DNA from: Planctomycetales bacterium
GTDB lineage: Bacteria > Planctomycetota > Planctomycetia > Isosphaerales > Isosphaeraceae
Direction of reading: 5' to 3'
NCBI GenBank assembly: GCA_027449865.1
Contig: DAIDKV010000110.1
Coordinates: 1-64,000, forward strand
Length of the DNA stretch: 64,000 nucleotides
Positions 18,641-27,226 of the stretch are shown here, in pieces; within the stretch, counting starts at the first letter, position 1, and each line of letters starts with the position of its first letter. The notes below the pieces were generated by a model. That model ran no database searches, was not told the origin of the DNA, and saw only the letters and a program-made list of their open reading frames with translations. A program made the position numbers and the translations under genes.

Positions 18641-19279
18641 GTGAAACTCGAATCGCTGCGGAAAGAGTACGAACGCTTTCAACTCTCCGAGGGAGAGGTC
18701 GAGGCCAACCCCATCCATCAGTTCGGCCTCTGGTTCGAACAGGCGATCCAGAGCGAGCTTCCGGAGCCGCACGCGATGACGCTGGCGACGGCAACGCCCG
18801 ACGGGCGGCCATCGGCCCGGATCGTCCTGCTCCGGGGCTACGACGACCGTGGCTTCGGCTTCTTCACCAACTACGAGAGCCGAAAGGGTGAGGAACTCGC
18901 CGCGAACCCCTGGGGAGCACTGGTGTTCTACTGGCACGATCTGGAGCGTCAGGTCCGGATCGAGGGGCGGGTCGAGAAGGTCGATGTGGAGGAATCCGAG
19001 CAATACTTCCACTCGCGTCCCACGGCGTCGCGGATCGGGGCGTTGGCGTCGCCGCAAAGCCGGGTGATCGCGAGCCGCGACGTGCTGGAGTCGATCTTCG
19101 GCGAGTACGAGCAAAGGCACTCCGACGGCGTGGTCCCGCGTCCGGCTCACTGGGGCGGCTACCGGGTGATCCCCGACGCGATCGAGTTCTGGCAGGGGCG
19201 TCCGAGCCGACTCCACGACCGGCTCCGATACACCCGGCTTCCCGATGGCGGCTGGAAGCTCGAACGTCTCGCCCCGTGA
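18641..19279 (+). CDS. pdxH: Pyridoxamine 5'-phosphate oxidase
   Basis: 212 residues, close to the usual length of about 218. The FMN-binding split-barrel is clear: [40 protein letters not shown], then [22 protein letters not shown]. The C-terminal substrate-binding motif is [24 protein letters not shown]. The enzyme makes pyridoxal 5'-phosphate from the 5'-phosphates of pyridoxine and pyridoxamine. The start is a GTG at 18641 with GGAGG (18628-18632) 8 nt before it. A longer frame to 18506 would run through the NikR-type operator and is rejected. It is divergent from nikMN. Confidence 0.93.
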   Translation: MKLESLRKEYERFQLSEGEVEANPIHQFGLWFEQAIQSELPEPHAMTLATATPDGRPSARIVLLRGYDDRGFGFFTNYESRKGEELAANPWGALVFYWHDLERQVRIEGRVEKVDVEESEQYFHSRPTASRIGALASPQSRVIASRDVLESIFGEYEQRHSDGVVPRPAHWGGYRVIPDAIEFWQGRPSRLHDRLRYTRLPDGGWKLERLAP

Positions 19280-19382
19280 GGACAGGGCGGCTTCCCACTG
19301 AAGAGCAGGGCGGTCGCCGGAACGTCCAGGCCCTGGACAGCGCGGAGCCGGACGATCATCCCTGTACCCCCCAACTACACCC

Positions 19383-19530
19383 CTTGTCGAGTTCCAGATT
19401 CCCAGTTCTTCTTCTCCCCTTGACCGGCCTCGACCGGATCCGGCAGCGGCTGCGCTTGTCGAGTTCCAGATTCCCAGTTCTTCTTCTCCCCCCACGGAGG
19501 GAGAACGGGGAACCTGGAACTTGACCGGAC
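19383..19530. repeat. 37-bp direct repeat with inverted tail
   Basis: A 37-bp sequence beginning CTTGTCGAGTTCCAGATTCC occurs perfectly at 19383-19419 and 19455-19491. A degenerate inverted copy follows (GGGGAACCTGGAACTTG, about 19507-19523), giving a palindromic unit. The GAGTTCCAGATTCC word is the complement of GGAATCTGGAATTC, with one change, in the repeat near 9.47 kb. The rest of the 533-nt gap between pdxH and the sigma factor shows no convincing gene. Confidence 0.75.
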
Positions 19531-19812
19531 TTCCCCGGAGGAGCGATCCACGAGGAACCATCGCCCGGATACGTTCAACGATCATAAGCCGGCTGCCGCT
19601 TCCCTTCACGTCCTCTCTTGCGACTCTTCCCGTCCATTCGTTCGAACCGGCCCCGCCGCCGCGGGAATGCGGCAACAATTGGCTAGATCATGCGTTCGGG
19701 CAAATGGACCGCTTCTCCACGCGGGAAATTCAAATTTCCGCATAACGCGCGGATGCTTCGCGACATCAATAGACTTGGAAGCGCAGGCAAGGCCATTGGG
19801 GAGGCCGTCGGG

Positions 19813-20364
19813 ATGTGGACAACCGACACCGAGAGCTGGTTCCTGGATCAGGTCGAGCGCGAGCACGTCCGCCTTCGTGCCTACATCCGATCGATGGGGG
19901 TACGAGCGGAGGAGGTAGACGACCTGGCGCAGGAGGTCTTCCTGTTGAGCTGGCAGAAGATCGAGGAAATCGGCCGTGACGGCCAGTTCGGAGGCTGGGT
20001 CCGCCAGGTCGCCCGTCGCCTGATCGCCAACGAGCGACGGAAGGACGGGAGACGGAGCCGCCTGCTTTCCCATCGCGTGACCCAGTTGCTCCTCGACCAC
20101 GACGACGGCCGACCATCGGAGGAGTCTGGCATCGATCCAGACCACGATCACCTACTGGAGCTGGACGCCCTTCGGGATTGTCTCTCGCGGATGCCGCAGG
20201 AGCATCGGGAGCTGCTCCGAAAGCGCTACTTCGAGGAACTGAGTCCCGGGACGATCGGCGGCGTGCTGGGGAAGTCATCGAACCAGGTCCGGCAGTCGCT
20301 TTTGCGACTTCGCCGGTCGCTCTTGCTTTGCATCAAGAGCCGGCTGCCGGCCCGAGCCATTTGA
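19813..20364 (+). CDS. ECF-type RNA polymerase sigma factor
   Basis: 183 residues. Region 2 has LRAYIRSMGVRAEEVDDLAQEVFLLSW, where the DLAQEVF core contacts the core enzyme and the -10 element. Region 4 has LDALRDCLSRMPQEHRELLRKRYFEELSPGTIG with a helix-turn-helix (SSNQVRQSLLRLRRSL). The start at 19813 (MWTTDTE) fits the normal family N-terminus; an upstream frame to 19690 runs through AT-rich non-coding sequence. It is followed after 8 nt by a FecR/LamG membrane protein, the usual planctomycete partner. Confidence 0.9.
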   Translation: MWTTDTESWFLDQVEREHVRLRAYIRSMGVRAEEVDDLAQEVFLLSWQKIEEIGRDGQFGGWVRQVARRLIANERRKDGRRSRLLSHRVTQLLLDHDDGRPSEESGIDPDHDHLLELDALRDCLSRMPQEHRELLRKRYFEELSPGTIGGVLGKSSNQVRQSLLRLRRSLLLCIKSRLPARAI

Positions 20365-20372
20365 GGGGGACG

Positions 20373-22058
20373 ATGGACCATTCGGGGCGGAAAGAGATCG
20401 ACGAGGTCTTGGGACGGTTCCTGGACGGCGAGCCCGAGCCGAAAGACGCCGAGATCCTGGCCGGCGCGATCGCCTCCGACCCGGACTTCGCACGCGAGCT
20501 GCGCCGGCTGCTGGAACTCGACGACTTGTTGCGCCAGGATGCCCAGCCGGATGATCGGGCGTTTGTCGAATCCGTCCGGATGCAACTGGTCGCTCGTCCC
20601 GAGAGCGCGGATTTCCTCCAGCGATTCCGTCGCCTGCCGCGCCTGCCCAAGCCTCGCGCTCGGTCGTGGCACCATCGAGCAACCGCGACCGTTGCGATGA
20701 TCGCAGCGTTGCTCGTGATCGCATGGGCGATGAGGGATCGGTGGGTCCTGCGGCCGGCCGAGCCAGCGATCGATCGGGTAGAATCCCTGGCGAGATCGCC
20801 CGAGCCATCGGCGGCCCTGCTGACCCGACTGGTTGATGCCCGCTGGGAGCCGCCCGGGGGAGCGATCGACGAGGGCGCCGCGCTGGCGCCTGGACACCTC
20901 CGACTCCGCTCCGGCCTGGTCCAGCTTGAGTTTCTCAGCGGTGCCGCGGTGATCCTGGAGGGTCCCTGCGACTTCGAACTGATCTCGCCCGTGCGAGCGA
21001 TCTGCCATCGAGGGAAGGTTCGGGCGCACGTCCCGCCGGCAGCCAGTGGGTTCACCATCGCCACGCCGGATGTTGAGGCGATTGACCTCGGAACCGAGTT
21101 CGTCCTCGATGTTGACGAGCGCGGCGAGGGGAAGGTGCAGGTGGTCGAGGGGGCCGTCCGGGTCAACGGCACGCGGCCGGGCTCTCCGCTCCGGGAGGTC
21201 AGGACGCTGGAAGCCGGGCAGGGGATCGCCTACGGTCCCGGTGGCCGGCTCCGCCAGCTCGAGGGCCAGCCGACCGGCTTCGTCGACCGTTCCGGCCTGC
21301 TCCAGCTCGAAGCGGAGCACCGACGGCGACGATACGAGGCGTGGCTCGACCACAGCCGAAGGCTCCGCGACGATCCCTCGCTGGTCCTCTATTTTGCCTT
21401 CGAGGAGCCGCACGCCTGGGAGCGGACCGTCCATAACCTGGCCGGCGGTGGCTCTGGCGCCAACCGCGACGGGGCTGTCGTCGGCTGCCTCTGGTGCCCG
21501 GGGCGATGGTCGGAGAAGTCCGCTCTCGAGTTCAAGCGGACCGAGGACCGCGTTCGGATCAACGTCCCTGGCGAATTCGACCAGCTCTCGCTGGTGGCCT
21601 GGGTCCGCGTCGAGGGACTCAACCGGTGGCTCAGCGGCCTGATGCTCACCGACGGCTGGGAACTCGGCGAGGCCCACTGGCAGATCACCTCGGGAGGTGA
21701 GCTGATCCTCGGCGTCGCTCTTCCCAACTCGCGCGACGGCGACGGCCTGAGGTCGCCACCCATCCTCGGCCCCAAGGACCTCGGCCGGTGGGTTCACCTG
21801 GCCAGCACCTACGACCGCCAGACCAATCGGATCGTTCACTACTGCGACGGCCGACGCGTCGCCGAGGGCCCGCTTCGCATTCCGACGGCGCTCCGAATCG
21901 GCCCCGCCAACCTCGGCAACTGGCAGGCCGCCACCGGCACCCTCAACAAGCCATTTCGCAGCCTCAACGGCCGGATCGACGAGTTCGCCATCCTTCGGCG
22001 CACCCTCACCAACGCCGAGGTCCATCGTATGTACGAGCTGGGCAAGCCCAGCTCCTGA
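20373..22058 (+). CDS. FecR domain and LamG-like domain membrane protein
   Basis: 561 residues. The N-terminal ~75 residues resemble an anti-sigma-type cytoplasmic segment (EIDEVLGRFLDGEPEP). One membrane helix follows near residues 105-125, then a FecR-type beta domain (LEFLSGAAVILEGPCDFEL, AIDLGTEFVLDVD). The C-terminus is a concanavalin A-like LamG fold (GRWVHLASTYD, GRIDEFAILRRTLTNAEV). It probably holds or tunes the adjacent sigma factor in response to an extracytoplasmic signal. The ATG at 20373 follows a GAGGGGG sequence. An upstream extension would overlap the sigma gene heavily and is rejected. Confidence 0.85.
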   Translation: MDHSGRKEIDEVLGRFLDGEPEPKDAEILAGAIASDPDFARELRRLLELDDLLRQDAQPDDRAFVESVRMQLVARPESADFLQRFRRLPRLPKPRARSWHHRATATVAMIAALLVIAWAMRDRWVLRPAEPAIDRVESLARSPEPSAALLTRLVDARWEPPGGAIDEGAALAPGHLRLRSGLVQLEFLSGAAVILEGPCDFELISPVRAICHRGKVRAHVPPAASGFTIATPDVEAIDLGTEFVLDVDERGEGKVQVVEGAVRVNGTRPGSPLREVRTLEAGQGIAYGPGGRLRQLEGQPTGFVDRSGLLQLEAEHRRRRYEAWLDHSRRLRDDPSLVLYFAFEEPHAWERTVHNLAGGGSGANRDGAVVGCLWCPGRWSEKSALEFKRTEDRVRINVPGEFDQLSLVAWVRVEGLNRWLSGLMLTDGWELGEAHWQITSGGELILGVALPNSRDGDGLRSPPILGPKDLGRWVHLASTYDRQTNRIVHYCDGRRVAEGPLRIPTALRIGPANLGNWQAATGTLNKPFRSLNGRIDEFAILRRTLTNAEVHRMYELGKPSS

Positions 22059-22103
22059 ACTGCATCCTTTTCCACCCGCCCCACGTTCGCAAGGAGCCCC
22101 GAG

Positions 22104-23108
22104 ATGAGGTCCCGCCACGCCTTCACCCTGATCGAGCTGCTGGTCGTCATCGCGATCATCGCGGTCCTGATCGCGCTGTTGCTCCCGGCCGTGCAGGCGG
22201 CTCGCGAGGCCGCTCGGCGCGCTCAGTGCGTGAACAACCTCAAGCAGATCGGCCTCGGCATGCACAACTATCAAAGCTCCAACGGCTCGCTCCCGCCGGG
22301 CGAAAAGGGATGCTGCTGGGGCACCTGGTGCGTCTTCATCCTCCCTTACGTCGAGCAAGCTCCCCTGTACAATGCCTGGAATTCCTACGGAAGCAATGTC
22401 CCCAGCGGAGGGCCCGCCGACTTCTACCTCCGCTACAGCGGACCCGCAAACACAAGCGTGACCTTCTCGGCCGTCTCCGTCTACGGCTGCCCGAGCGATC
22501 CGAATGCCAACATCCAGCGCACCGGCGGTGCCCGTTACATCAACTATGTGGTGAATTACGGGAACGTTGACCAGGCCCAGGACGTGAGATATCCTGTGCC
22601 CAGCCCGATGACCCCAACACTCTATTCCACCTTCCGGGGAGCTCCGTTCACCGACATGGGCTCGCCGGCCATCGACGACACCGGCTTCAGCATCGCTTTC
22701 GCCAAACTCCAGGTCACGACGTTCTCGGCCATCACCGATGGCCTGAGTAACACCATGATGACATCGGAACTACGAATCGCCAATCCTCCGAACGACCTGC
22801 GCGGCTACGGGTGGTGGGGCGGCTCGGCCTCGTTCAACGGCCTGCTGACCCCCAACAGTACCTATCCCGACAGCATGGGCTCAGGCGGTTGCAGTGCCGT
22901 CAACCCACCGTGTAACAACGGCATCACCAATCCCAGCGGCGGTTATCTGATGACCTACCTGGCGCCCCGAAGTTTCCACCCGGGCGGCGTCTCCGTGGGA
23001 ATGTGCGACGGTAGCGTTCGATTCATCAAGAACTCCATCAATCCTCTCATGTTTCAGGCACTGAGCACCACCCAGGGCGGGGAGGTCATCAGCGCCGGTT
23101 CCTACTGA
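22104..23108 (+). CDS. DUF1559 pseudopilin-like protein
   Basis: 334 residues. A prepilin-type N-terminus ([20 protein letters not shown]) begins at residue 7, followed by the highly conserved [15 protein letters not shown] segment. A beta-rich domain follows and ends in the H-x9-DG signature ([17 protein letters not shown]). These proteins are massively expanded in planctomycetes and are presumed to be exported through a type II secretion/type IV pilus-like path. Their function is unknown. AGGAG lies 7-8 nt before the ATG. It is the third gene of a sigma-FecR-DUF1559-lipoprotein unit. Confidence 0.92.
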   Translation: MRSRHAFTLIELLVVIAIIAVLIALLLPAVQAAREAARRAQCVNNLKQIGLGMHNYQSSNGSLPPGEKGCCWGTWCVFILPYVEQAPLYNAWNSYGSNVPSGGPADFYLRYSGPANTSVTFSAVSVYGCPSDPNANIQRTGGARYINYVVNYGNVDQAQDVRYPVPSPMTPTLYSTFRGAPFTDMGSPAIDDTGFSIAFAKLQVTTFSAITDGLSNTMMTSELRIANPPNDLRGYGWWGGSASFNGLLTPNSTYPDSMGSGGCSAVNPPCNNGITNPSGGYLMTYLAPRSFHPGGVSVGMCDGSVRFIKNSINPLMFQALSTTQGGEVISAGSY

Positions 23109-23149
23109 TCTCTCAGAAGTACCCTTCCAGCTCAAACGGGAACACGATC

Positions 23150-23590
23150 ATGACCACTTTCCTGACGCCAGGCCGTCGGACTCTGGCGGTACTGATGTGC
23201 GTAGCCATGGCCGGATGCACGGCTCAGGCCGAACTCGATCCTCTCCCTAGAGTCACGGTCTCCGGCAAGGTCACCATCGACGGGCAGCCCATGCCGGCCG
23301 GTACCATCCAGTTCAACCCCACGGCCTCCACCGAGAGCGTCACCGCCGTGGGAGAGATCGTGGACGGCAAGTACACGATCGATCGAACGCAAGGTCCCGT
23401 CCCGGGACACTTTCGCATCCAGATTTCGGGGCAGCCCCATGTCACCATCGGACCGAATGAGGAGCCTGGCGGCACGTCCCGGCGCGTCAAGGAAACCATC
23501 CCCGCCCGCTACAACGTCAAGTCGGAACTGGAACGCGACGTGAAAGCGGAGGGACCCAATGAGTTCGACTTCGATCTAAAATCAAAGTAA
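23150..23590 (+). CDS. Small lipoprotein with carboxypeptidase-regulatory-like fold
   Basis: 146 residues with a lipoprotein signal ending in MAGCTAQA (Cys near 23). A single beta-sandwich follows: VSGKVTIDGQPMPAGTIQF, GKYTIDRTQGPVPGHFRI, and a C-terminal ...DFDLKSK. This is the common planctomycete lipoprotein that follows DUF1559 genes, 41 nt downstream here. Its function is unknown and a surface or periplasmic role is inferred. Confidence 0.85.
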   Translation: MTTFLTPGRRTLAVLMCVAMAGCTAQAELDPLPRVTVSGKVTIDGQPMPAGTIQFNPTASTESVTAVGEIVDGKYTIDRTQGPVPGHFRIQISGQPHVTIGPNEEPGGTSRRVKETIPARYNVKSELERDVKAEGPNEFDFDLKSK

Positions 23591-23591
23591 G

Positions 23592-23642
23592 TCAAGGGCC
23601 GATCGGCTGGCATTCTTCCGAGCCGTTCTCGCGAGCCCTTGA
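23592..23642 (+). terminator. Possible terminator hairpin
   Basis: TCAAGGGC (23592-23599) and GCCCTTGA (23635-23642) are perfect complements directly after the lipoprotein stop. The loop is long (35 nt) and no T-tract follows, so this is only a tentative call. The rest of the gap to thrS has no gene. Confidence 0.35.
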
Positions 23643-23799
23643 TCGGGCTCACGAGGCGGCCTGGACCGGTGACCACAAAATCAAATCTCGCCTCGACTTC
23701 CCTCACCCCGTCTGTCCTTCTCGGTTTGCCTCGTCACCGAGGGCTGGCGACACGACCAATCCGAGCGGCGACCCCGCGAAGAACGGCCGGCGATGTGGC

Positions 23800-23895
23800 C
23801 GGTATCGATCGCTATCGGTATGATGGTCGGGCGCGCATCCAGTTATCGCGAGAGATGATCCGGCGGCATCGATCGGCATGATCGTCCGGACGCGC
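23800..23895. repeat. Imperfect duplicated motif in the thrS leader
   Basis: A CGGTATCGATCG...CGGTATGAT...GCGCGC block (23800-23836) is repeated imperfectly as CGGCATCGATCGGCATGAT...CGCGC (23864-23895), ending 26 nt before the thrS start. Each unit is partly palindromic around ATCGAT. Its role is unknown. Confidence 0.45.
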
Positions 23896-23921
23896 GGAAT
23901 CGGCGTGGGGAGACGTGGGCA

Positions 23922-26123
23922 ATGGTTCGGGTGAAGTTGCCGGATGGGTCGGTCAAGGAGTATCACGACGGGGTCACCCCGCGCGAGGTCGCCGAGGGGA
24001 TCGGCAAGCGGCTGGCCGACGCAGCCGTCGCCGCCGCCGCCGAGGGGCGGGTCGTCGACCTCGACCGCCCCATCGAGGACGGCCACGAATCGCCCGTCGA
24101 GCTCCGGATCCTGACGTCGAAGGATCGAGAGGCGCTCGATGTCCTCCGCCATTCGACCGCCCACATCATGGCCCGCGCCATCATGCGGCTATTTCCAGGC
24201 GTCCGGCTCGCCTTCGGACCAACCACCGCCAATGGCTTCTATTACGACGTGGTCGTCCCCGGCCGGAACCTCTCCGAGGACGACTTCCCCGCAATCGAGG
24301 CCGAGATGGCCCGGATCACGAAGGACGCCGAGCCCTTCGAACGGTTCACCATGCCCGCGCCCGAGGCCCGCAAGTTCGTCGAGGACCTCGGCCAGTCGTT
24401 CAAGGTCGAGCACATCGACGACGAACTGCACAAGTACGGCGTGCTCAGCTTCTACCGCCAGGGTGAGTTCGTCGACCTCTGCCGAGGGCCCCACATCCCG
24501 CATGCGGGGAAGGTCGGCGCGTTCAAGCTGGTCTCGATCGCCGGCTCCTACTGGAAGGGCCGGACCGATCGCGAGGTTCTCCAGCGCGTCTATGGCACCG
24601 CCTTCTTCGACCGGAAAGACCTCGACGCCTACATCGCGCAGGTCGAGGAATCGAAAAAACGCGACCACCGCCGGCTCGGCCGCGAGCTGAATCTCTTCAC
24701 GATCTCGCAAATGGTCGGCCCGGGTCTGATCCTCTGGATGCCAAAGGGCTCGGTCGTCCGCGGGCTCCTGGAATCGTTCATCAAGGATGAGCTGGTCAAG
24801 CGCGGGTATCAGCCGGTCTACACGCCGCACATCGGCAAGATCGAGCTTTACCAGACGAGCGGCCACTATCCCTATTACAAGGATTCGCAGTTCCCGACGC
24901 TCAAGATGCCGGCCGACTCGTCGGCCAAGGAACTGCTCGACGGCCTCATCTCCGGCCAGATCGACGACGACGCCCAGCGCCTGCTTTTGACAAAGGCCGG
25001 CATCCCCGAGCGGCTCCCGCAGAAGGAAGGCGCCCCGGCCCGCTCGTATTTCGAGATGAACAACGCCGAGCGGATCGGATACCTGGAGCAGACCTGCGAC
25101 TTCGAGGAGTACCTCCTCAAGCCGATGAACTGCCCGCACCATATCCAGATCTACGCCGCTCAGCCGAGGAGCTATCGCGAGCTTCCCCTCCGCCTCGCCG
25201 AGTTCGGCACCGTCTACCGATACGAGCAATCGGGCGAACTCTCGGGCCTGACCCGCGTCCGCGGCTTCACCCAGGACGATGCCCACCTGTTCTGCACCCA
25301 CGAACAGGTCCGAGGCGAGTTCCGCTCGACGATGGAGATGACCCAGTTCTTCCTCGATTCCTGCCTCGGGCTCTCGGATTACCGCGTCCGACTCTCGAAG
25401 AGCGATCCGGATGATCCCAAGTACCAGGGCGCCGCAGGCGAGATCTGGAGACGCGCGGAGAACGATATCCGATCGGTTCTCGAAGAGATGGGCCTTCCCT
25501 ACGACGAGGCTCCCGGCGAGGCCGCGTTCTATGGCCCCAAGGCCGACTTCATCGTCCGCGACTGCATCGGACGGCAGTGGCAGCTCGGCACCGTCCAGCT
25601 CGATTATGTCCTCCCCGAGCGATTCGGGATCACCTACACCGGTCCCGACAACCAGCAGCACCGGCCGGTGATGATCCACCGGGCTCCGCTGGGAAGCATG
25701 GAGCGGTTCATGGGAATCCTCATCGAGCACTTCGCCGGAGCGTTCCCGCTCTGGCTGGCGCCCGAGCAGGTTCGCGTCCTGCCGATCTCCGACAAGGCCG
25801 CGGAATACGCGAATCAGGTTCTCGCCCGGCTCCTCGCCGAGAACTTCCGGGCGACCCTCGACACCCGTCCCGAGAAGATCGGAGCCAAGATCCGGGATGC
25901 CCAGCTTGAAAAGATTCCGGTGATGCTGGTGGTCGGCGCGAAGGAGGCCGAAACCCAGTCGGTCTCGTTCCGCGATCGACAGGGCGGCGACCTCGGCGCG
26001 ATGCCGCTTGACCAGGCGATCGCCCGGTTGAAGACCGAGGCCGAGACCCGCCGCGCCCCGCGGTCGACACCGCTCCCCTCCGCCGCGACCACTGAGGAGA
26101 AGGCCCAGGATCACACCTATTGA
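23922..26123 (+). CDS. thrS: Threonyl-tRNA synthetase
   Basis: 733 residues, against about 640 in E. coli. The TGS domain is at 1-65. The editing domain has HSTAHIMAR (near 80) and a later zinc-type HxxxC region. The class II core contains LKPMNCPHH (zinc Cys) and motif 2 (YRYEQSGELSGLTRVRGFTQDDAH). The anticodon-binding domain starts near 610. About 60 additional residues (around 325-385) lie between the conserved SGHYPYYKD and EEYLLKPMNCP elements. The enzyme charges tRNA-Thr in the cytoplasm. A threonine dehydratase-like gene follows after 16 nt. Confidence 0.95.
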   Translation: MVRVKLPDGSVKEYHDGVTPREVAEGIGKRLADAAVAAAAEGRVVDLDRPIEDGHESPVELRILTSKDREALDVLRHSTAHIMARAIMRLFPGVRLAFGPTTANGFYYDVVVPGRNLSEDDFPAIEAEMARITKDAEPFERFTMPAPEARKFVEDLGQSFKVEHIDDELHKYGVLSFYRQGEFVDLCRGPHIPHAGKVGAFKLVSIAGSYWKGRTDREVLQRVYGTAFFDRKDLDAYIAQVEESKKRDHRRLGRELNLFTISQMVGPGLILWMPKGSVVRGLLESFIKDELVKRGYQPVYTPHIGKIELYQTSGHYPYYKDSQFPTLKMPADSSAKELLDGLISGQIDDDAQRLLLTKAGIPERLPQKEGAPARSYFEMNNAERIGYLEQTCDFEEYLLKPMNCPHHIQIYAAQPRSYRELPLRLAEFGTVYRYEQSGELSGLTRVRGFTQDDAHLFCTHEQVRGEFRSTMEMTQFFLDSCLGLSDYRVRLSKSDPDDPKYQGAAGEIWRRAENDIRSVLEEMGLPYDEAPGEAAFYGPKADFIVRDCIGRQWQLGTVQLDYVLPERFGITYTGPDNQQHRPVMIHRAPLGSMERFMGILIEHFAGAFPLWLAPEQVRVLPISDKAAEYANQVLARLLAENFRATLDTRPEKIGAKIRDAQLEKIPVMLVVGAKEAETQSVSFRDRQGGDLGAMPLDQAIARLKTEAETRRAPRSTPLPSAATTEEKAQDHTY

Positions 26124-26139
26124 AAGGCCGATCCCTACC

Positions 26140-27132
26140 ATGAGCCAGGCCACGACCGACCCCGCCACGATCCCGATCGGCTACGACGATATCCTCGCCG
26201 CCGCCGATCGGATCGCTCCCTGGATCCACCGGACGCCCGTCCTGACCTCGCGGACCATCGACGAACGCGCGGGGGGCCGCGTCTTCCTCAAGTGCGAAAA
26301 CTTCCAGCGCGTCGGGGCGTTCAAGTTCCGTGGCGCCGTCAACGCGCTTCTCCAACTGGACGAGGCCGGCCGACGAGCCGGAGTCGTCACCCACTCCTCG
26401 GGCAACCACGCCCAGGCCCTCGCGCTGGCGGGGAAGCTTCTCGGCGTCCCCGTGACAGTCGTCATGCCCCGAACCGCGCCGGCCGTCAAGCGCCAGGCGA
26501 CCGAGGGCTACGGCGCTCGAGTTGTTCCCTGCGAGCCAACCCAGGCCGCGCGCGAGGCTGCCGTCGCCGCCGAGATCGACCGCAACAAATTGACGCTCAT
26601 TCATCCGTTTAACGACTGGAACGTGATCGCCGGCCAGGGCACGGCCGCCCTGGAACTTCTTGAACAGGCCGGTCCGCTCGACCTGATCGTCACACCGGTC
26701 GGCGGCGGCGGGCTCCTCTCCGGAACCGCGATCGCGACCCGCGGGAAGGCGCCAGCGACCCGGGTGGTTGGCGCCGAGCCCGACCGGGCCGACGACGCCC
26801 GACGATCGCTCGAATCGGGCCGGATCGAGCCCTCGAACGATCCCCAGACGATCGCCGACGGCCTGCGGACCTCGCTTGGTCCCCGGCCGTTCTCGGTGAT
26901 CTCGACGCACGTCGATCGGATCGTCACCGCGACCGAGGCCGAGATCCTCGACGCGATGCGGATGATCTGGGAGCGCGTCAAGATCGTGATGGAGCCCTCC
27001 TGTGCCGTGGCTGTCGCCCCGCTCTGGAACGATCAACTCGACGTCAAGGGGTTGCGCGTCGGCGTGATCCTGACGGGAGGGAACGTGGACCTCGACCCGC
27101 TCTTCCGATCGCTGGGTGAGAGGTTCGTCTAG
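26140..27132 (+). CDS. PLP-dependent threonine dehydratase / serine racemase-like enzyme
   Basis: 330 residues, fold-type II PLP enzyme. The lysine is in GAFKFRGA (near 67), the substrate loop is SSGNHAQ, and the phosphate-binding glycines are VGGGGLLSG. A conserved EPSCAV region lies near the C-terminus. There is no ACT domain, so it resembles the short catabolic threonine ammonia-lyase or serine racemase rather than feedback-regulated biosynthetic IlvA. It lies 16 nt after thrS, suggesting co-transcription. The choice between deaminase and racemase cannot be made from sequence alone. Confidence 0.87.
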   Translation: MSQATTDPATIPIGYDDILAAADRIAPWIHRTPVLTSRTIDERAGGRVFLKCENFQRVGAFKFRGAVNALLQLDEAGRRAGVVTHSSGNHAQALALAGKLLGVPVTVVMPRTAPAVKRQATEGYGARVVPCEPTQAAREAAVAAEIDRNKLTLIHPFNDWNVIAGQGTAALELLEQAGPLDLIVTPVGGGGLLSGTAIATRGKAPATRVVGAEPDRADDARRSLESGRIEPSNDPQTIADGLRTSLGPRPFSVISTHVDRIVTATEAEILDAMRMIWERVKIVMEPSCAVAVAPLWNDQLDVKGLRVGVILTGGNVDLDPLFRSLGERFV

Positions 27133-27226
27133 GGCGAGCCTCGCACGCCGAGGAGAAATCCGCCAGGATGCCCTGATCCGAGGGTGAGGCGTTCCTCCAC
27201 TCTCTGAAACCCCGAGGCTGGGCCCC

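Noticed and set aside
18417-18812. Upstream extension of nikMN
   Set aside because: The metal-binding Met-His N-terminus demands the start at 18416. The extension is Arg-rich and crosses the operator.
9422-19491. Repeats at 9.4 and 19.4 kb as a CRISPR array
   Set aside because: Only two copies each, with inverted partners and no regular unique spacers; no cas genes in the window.
20226-22358. 710-codon minus-strand frame opposite the FecR/LamG gene
   Set aside because: The plus strand encodes recognisable FecR and LamG domains. The reverse frame has none.
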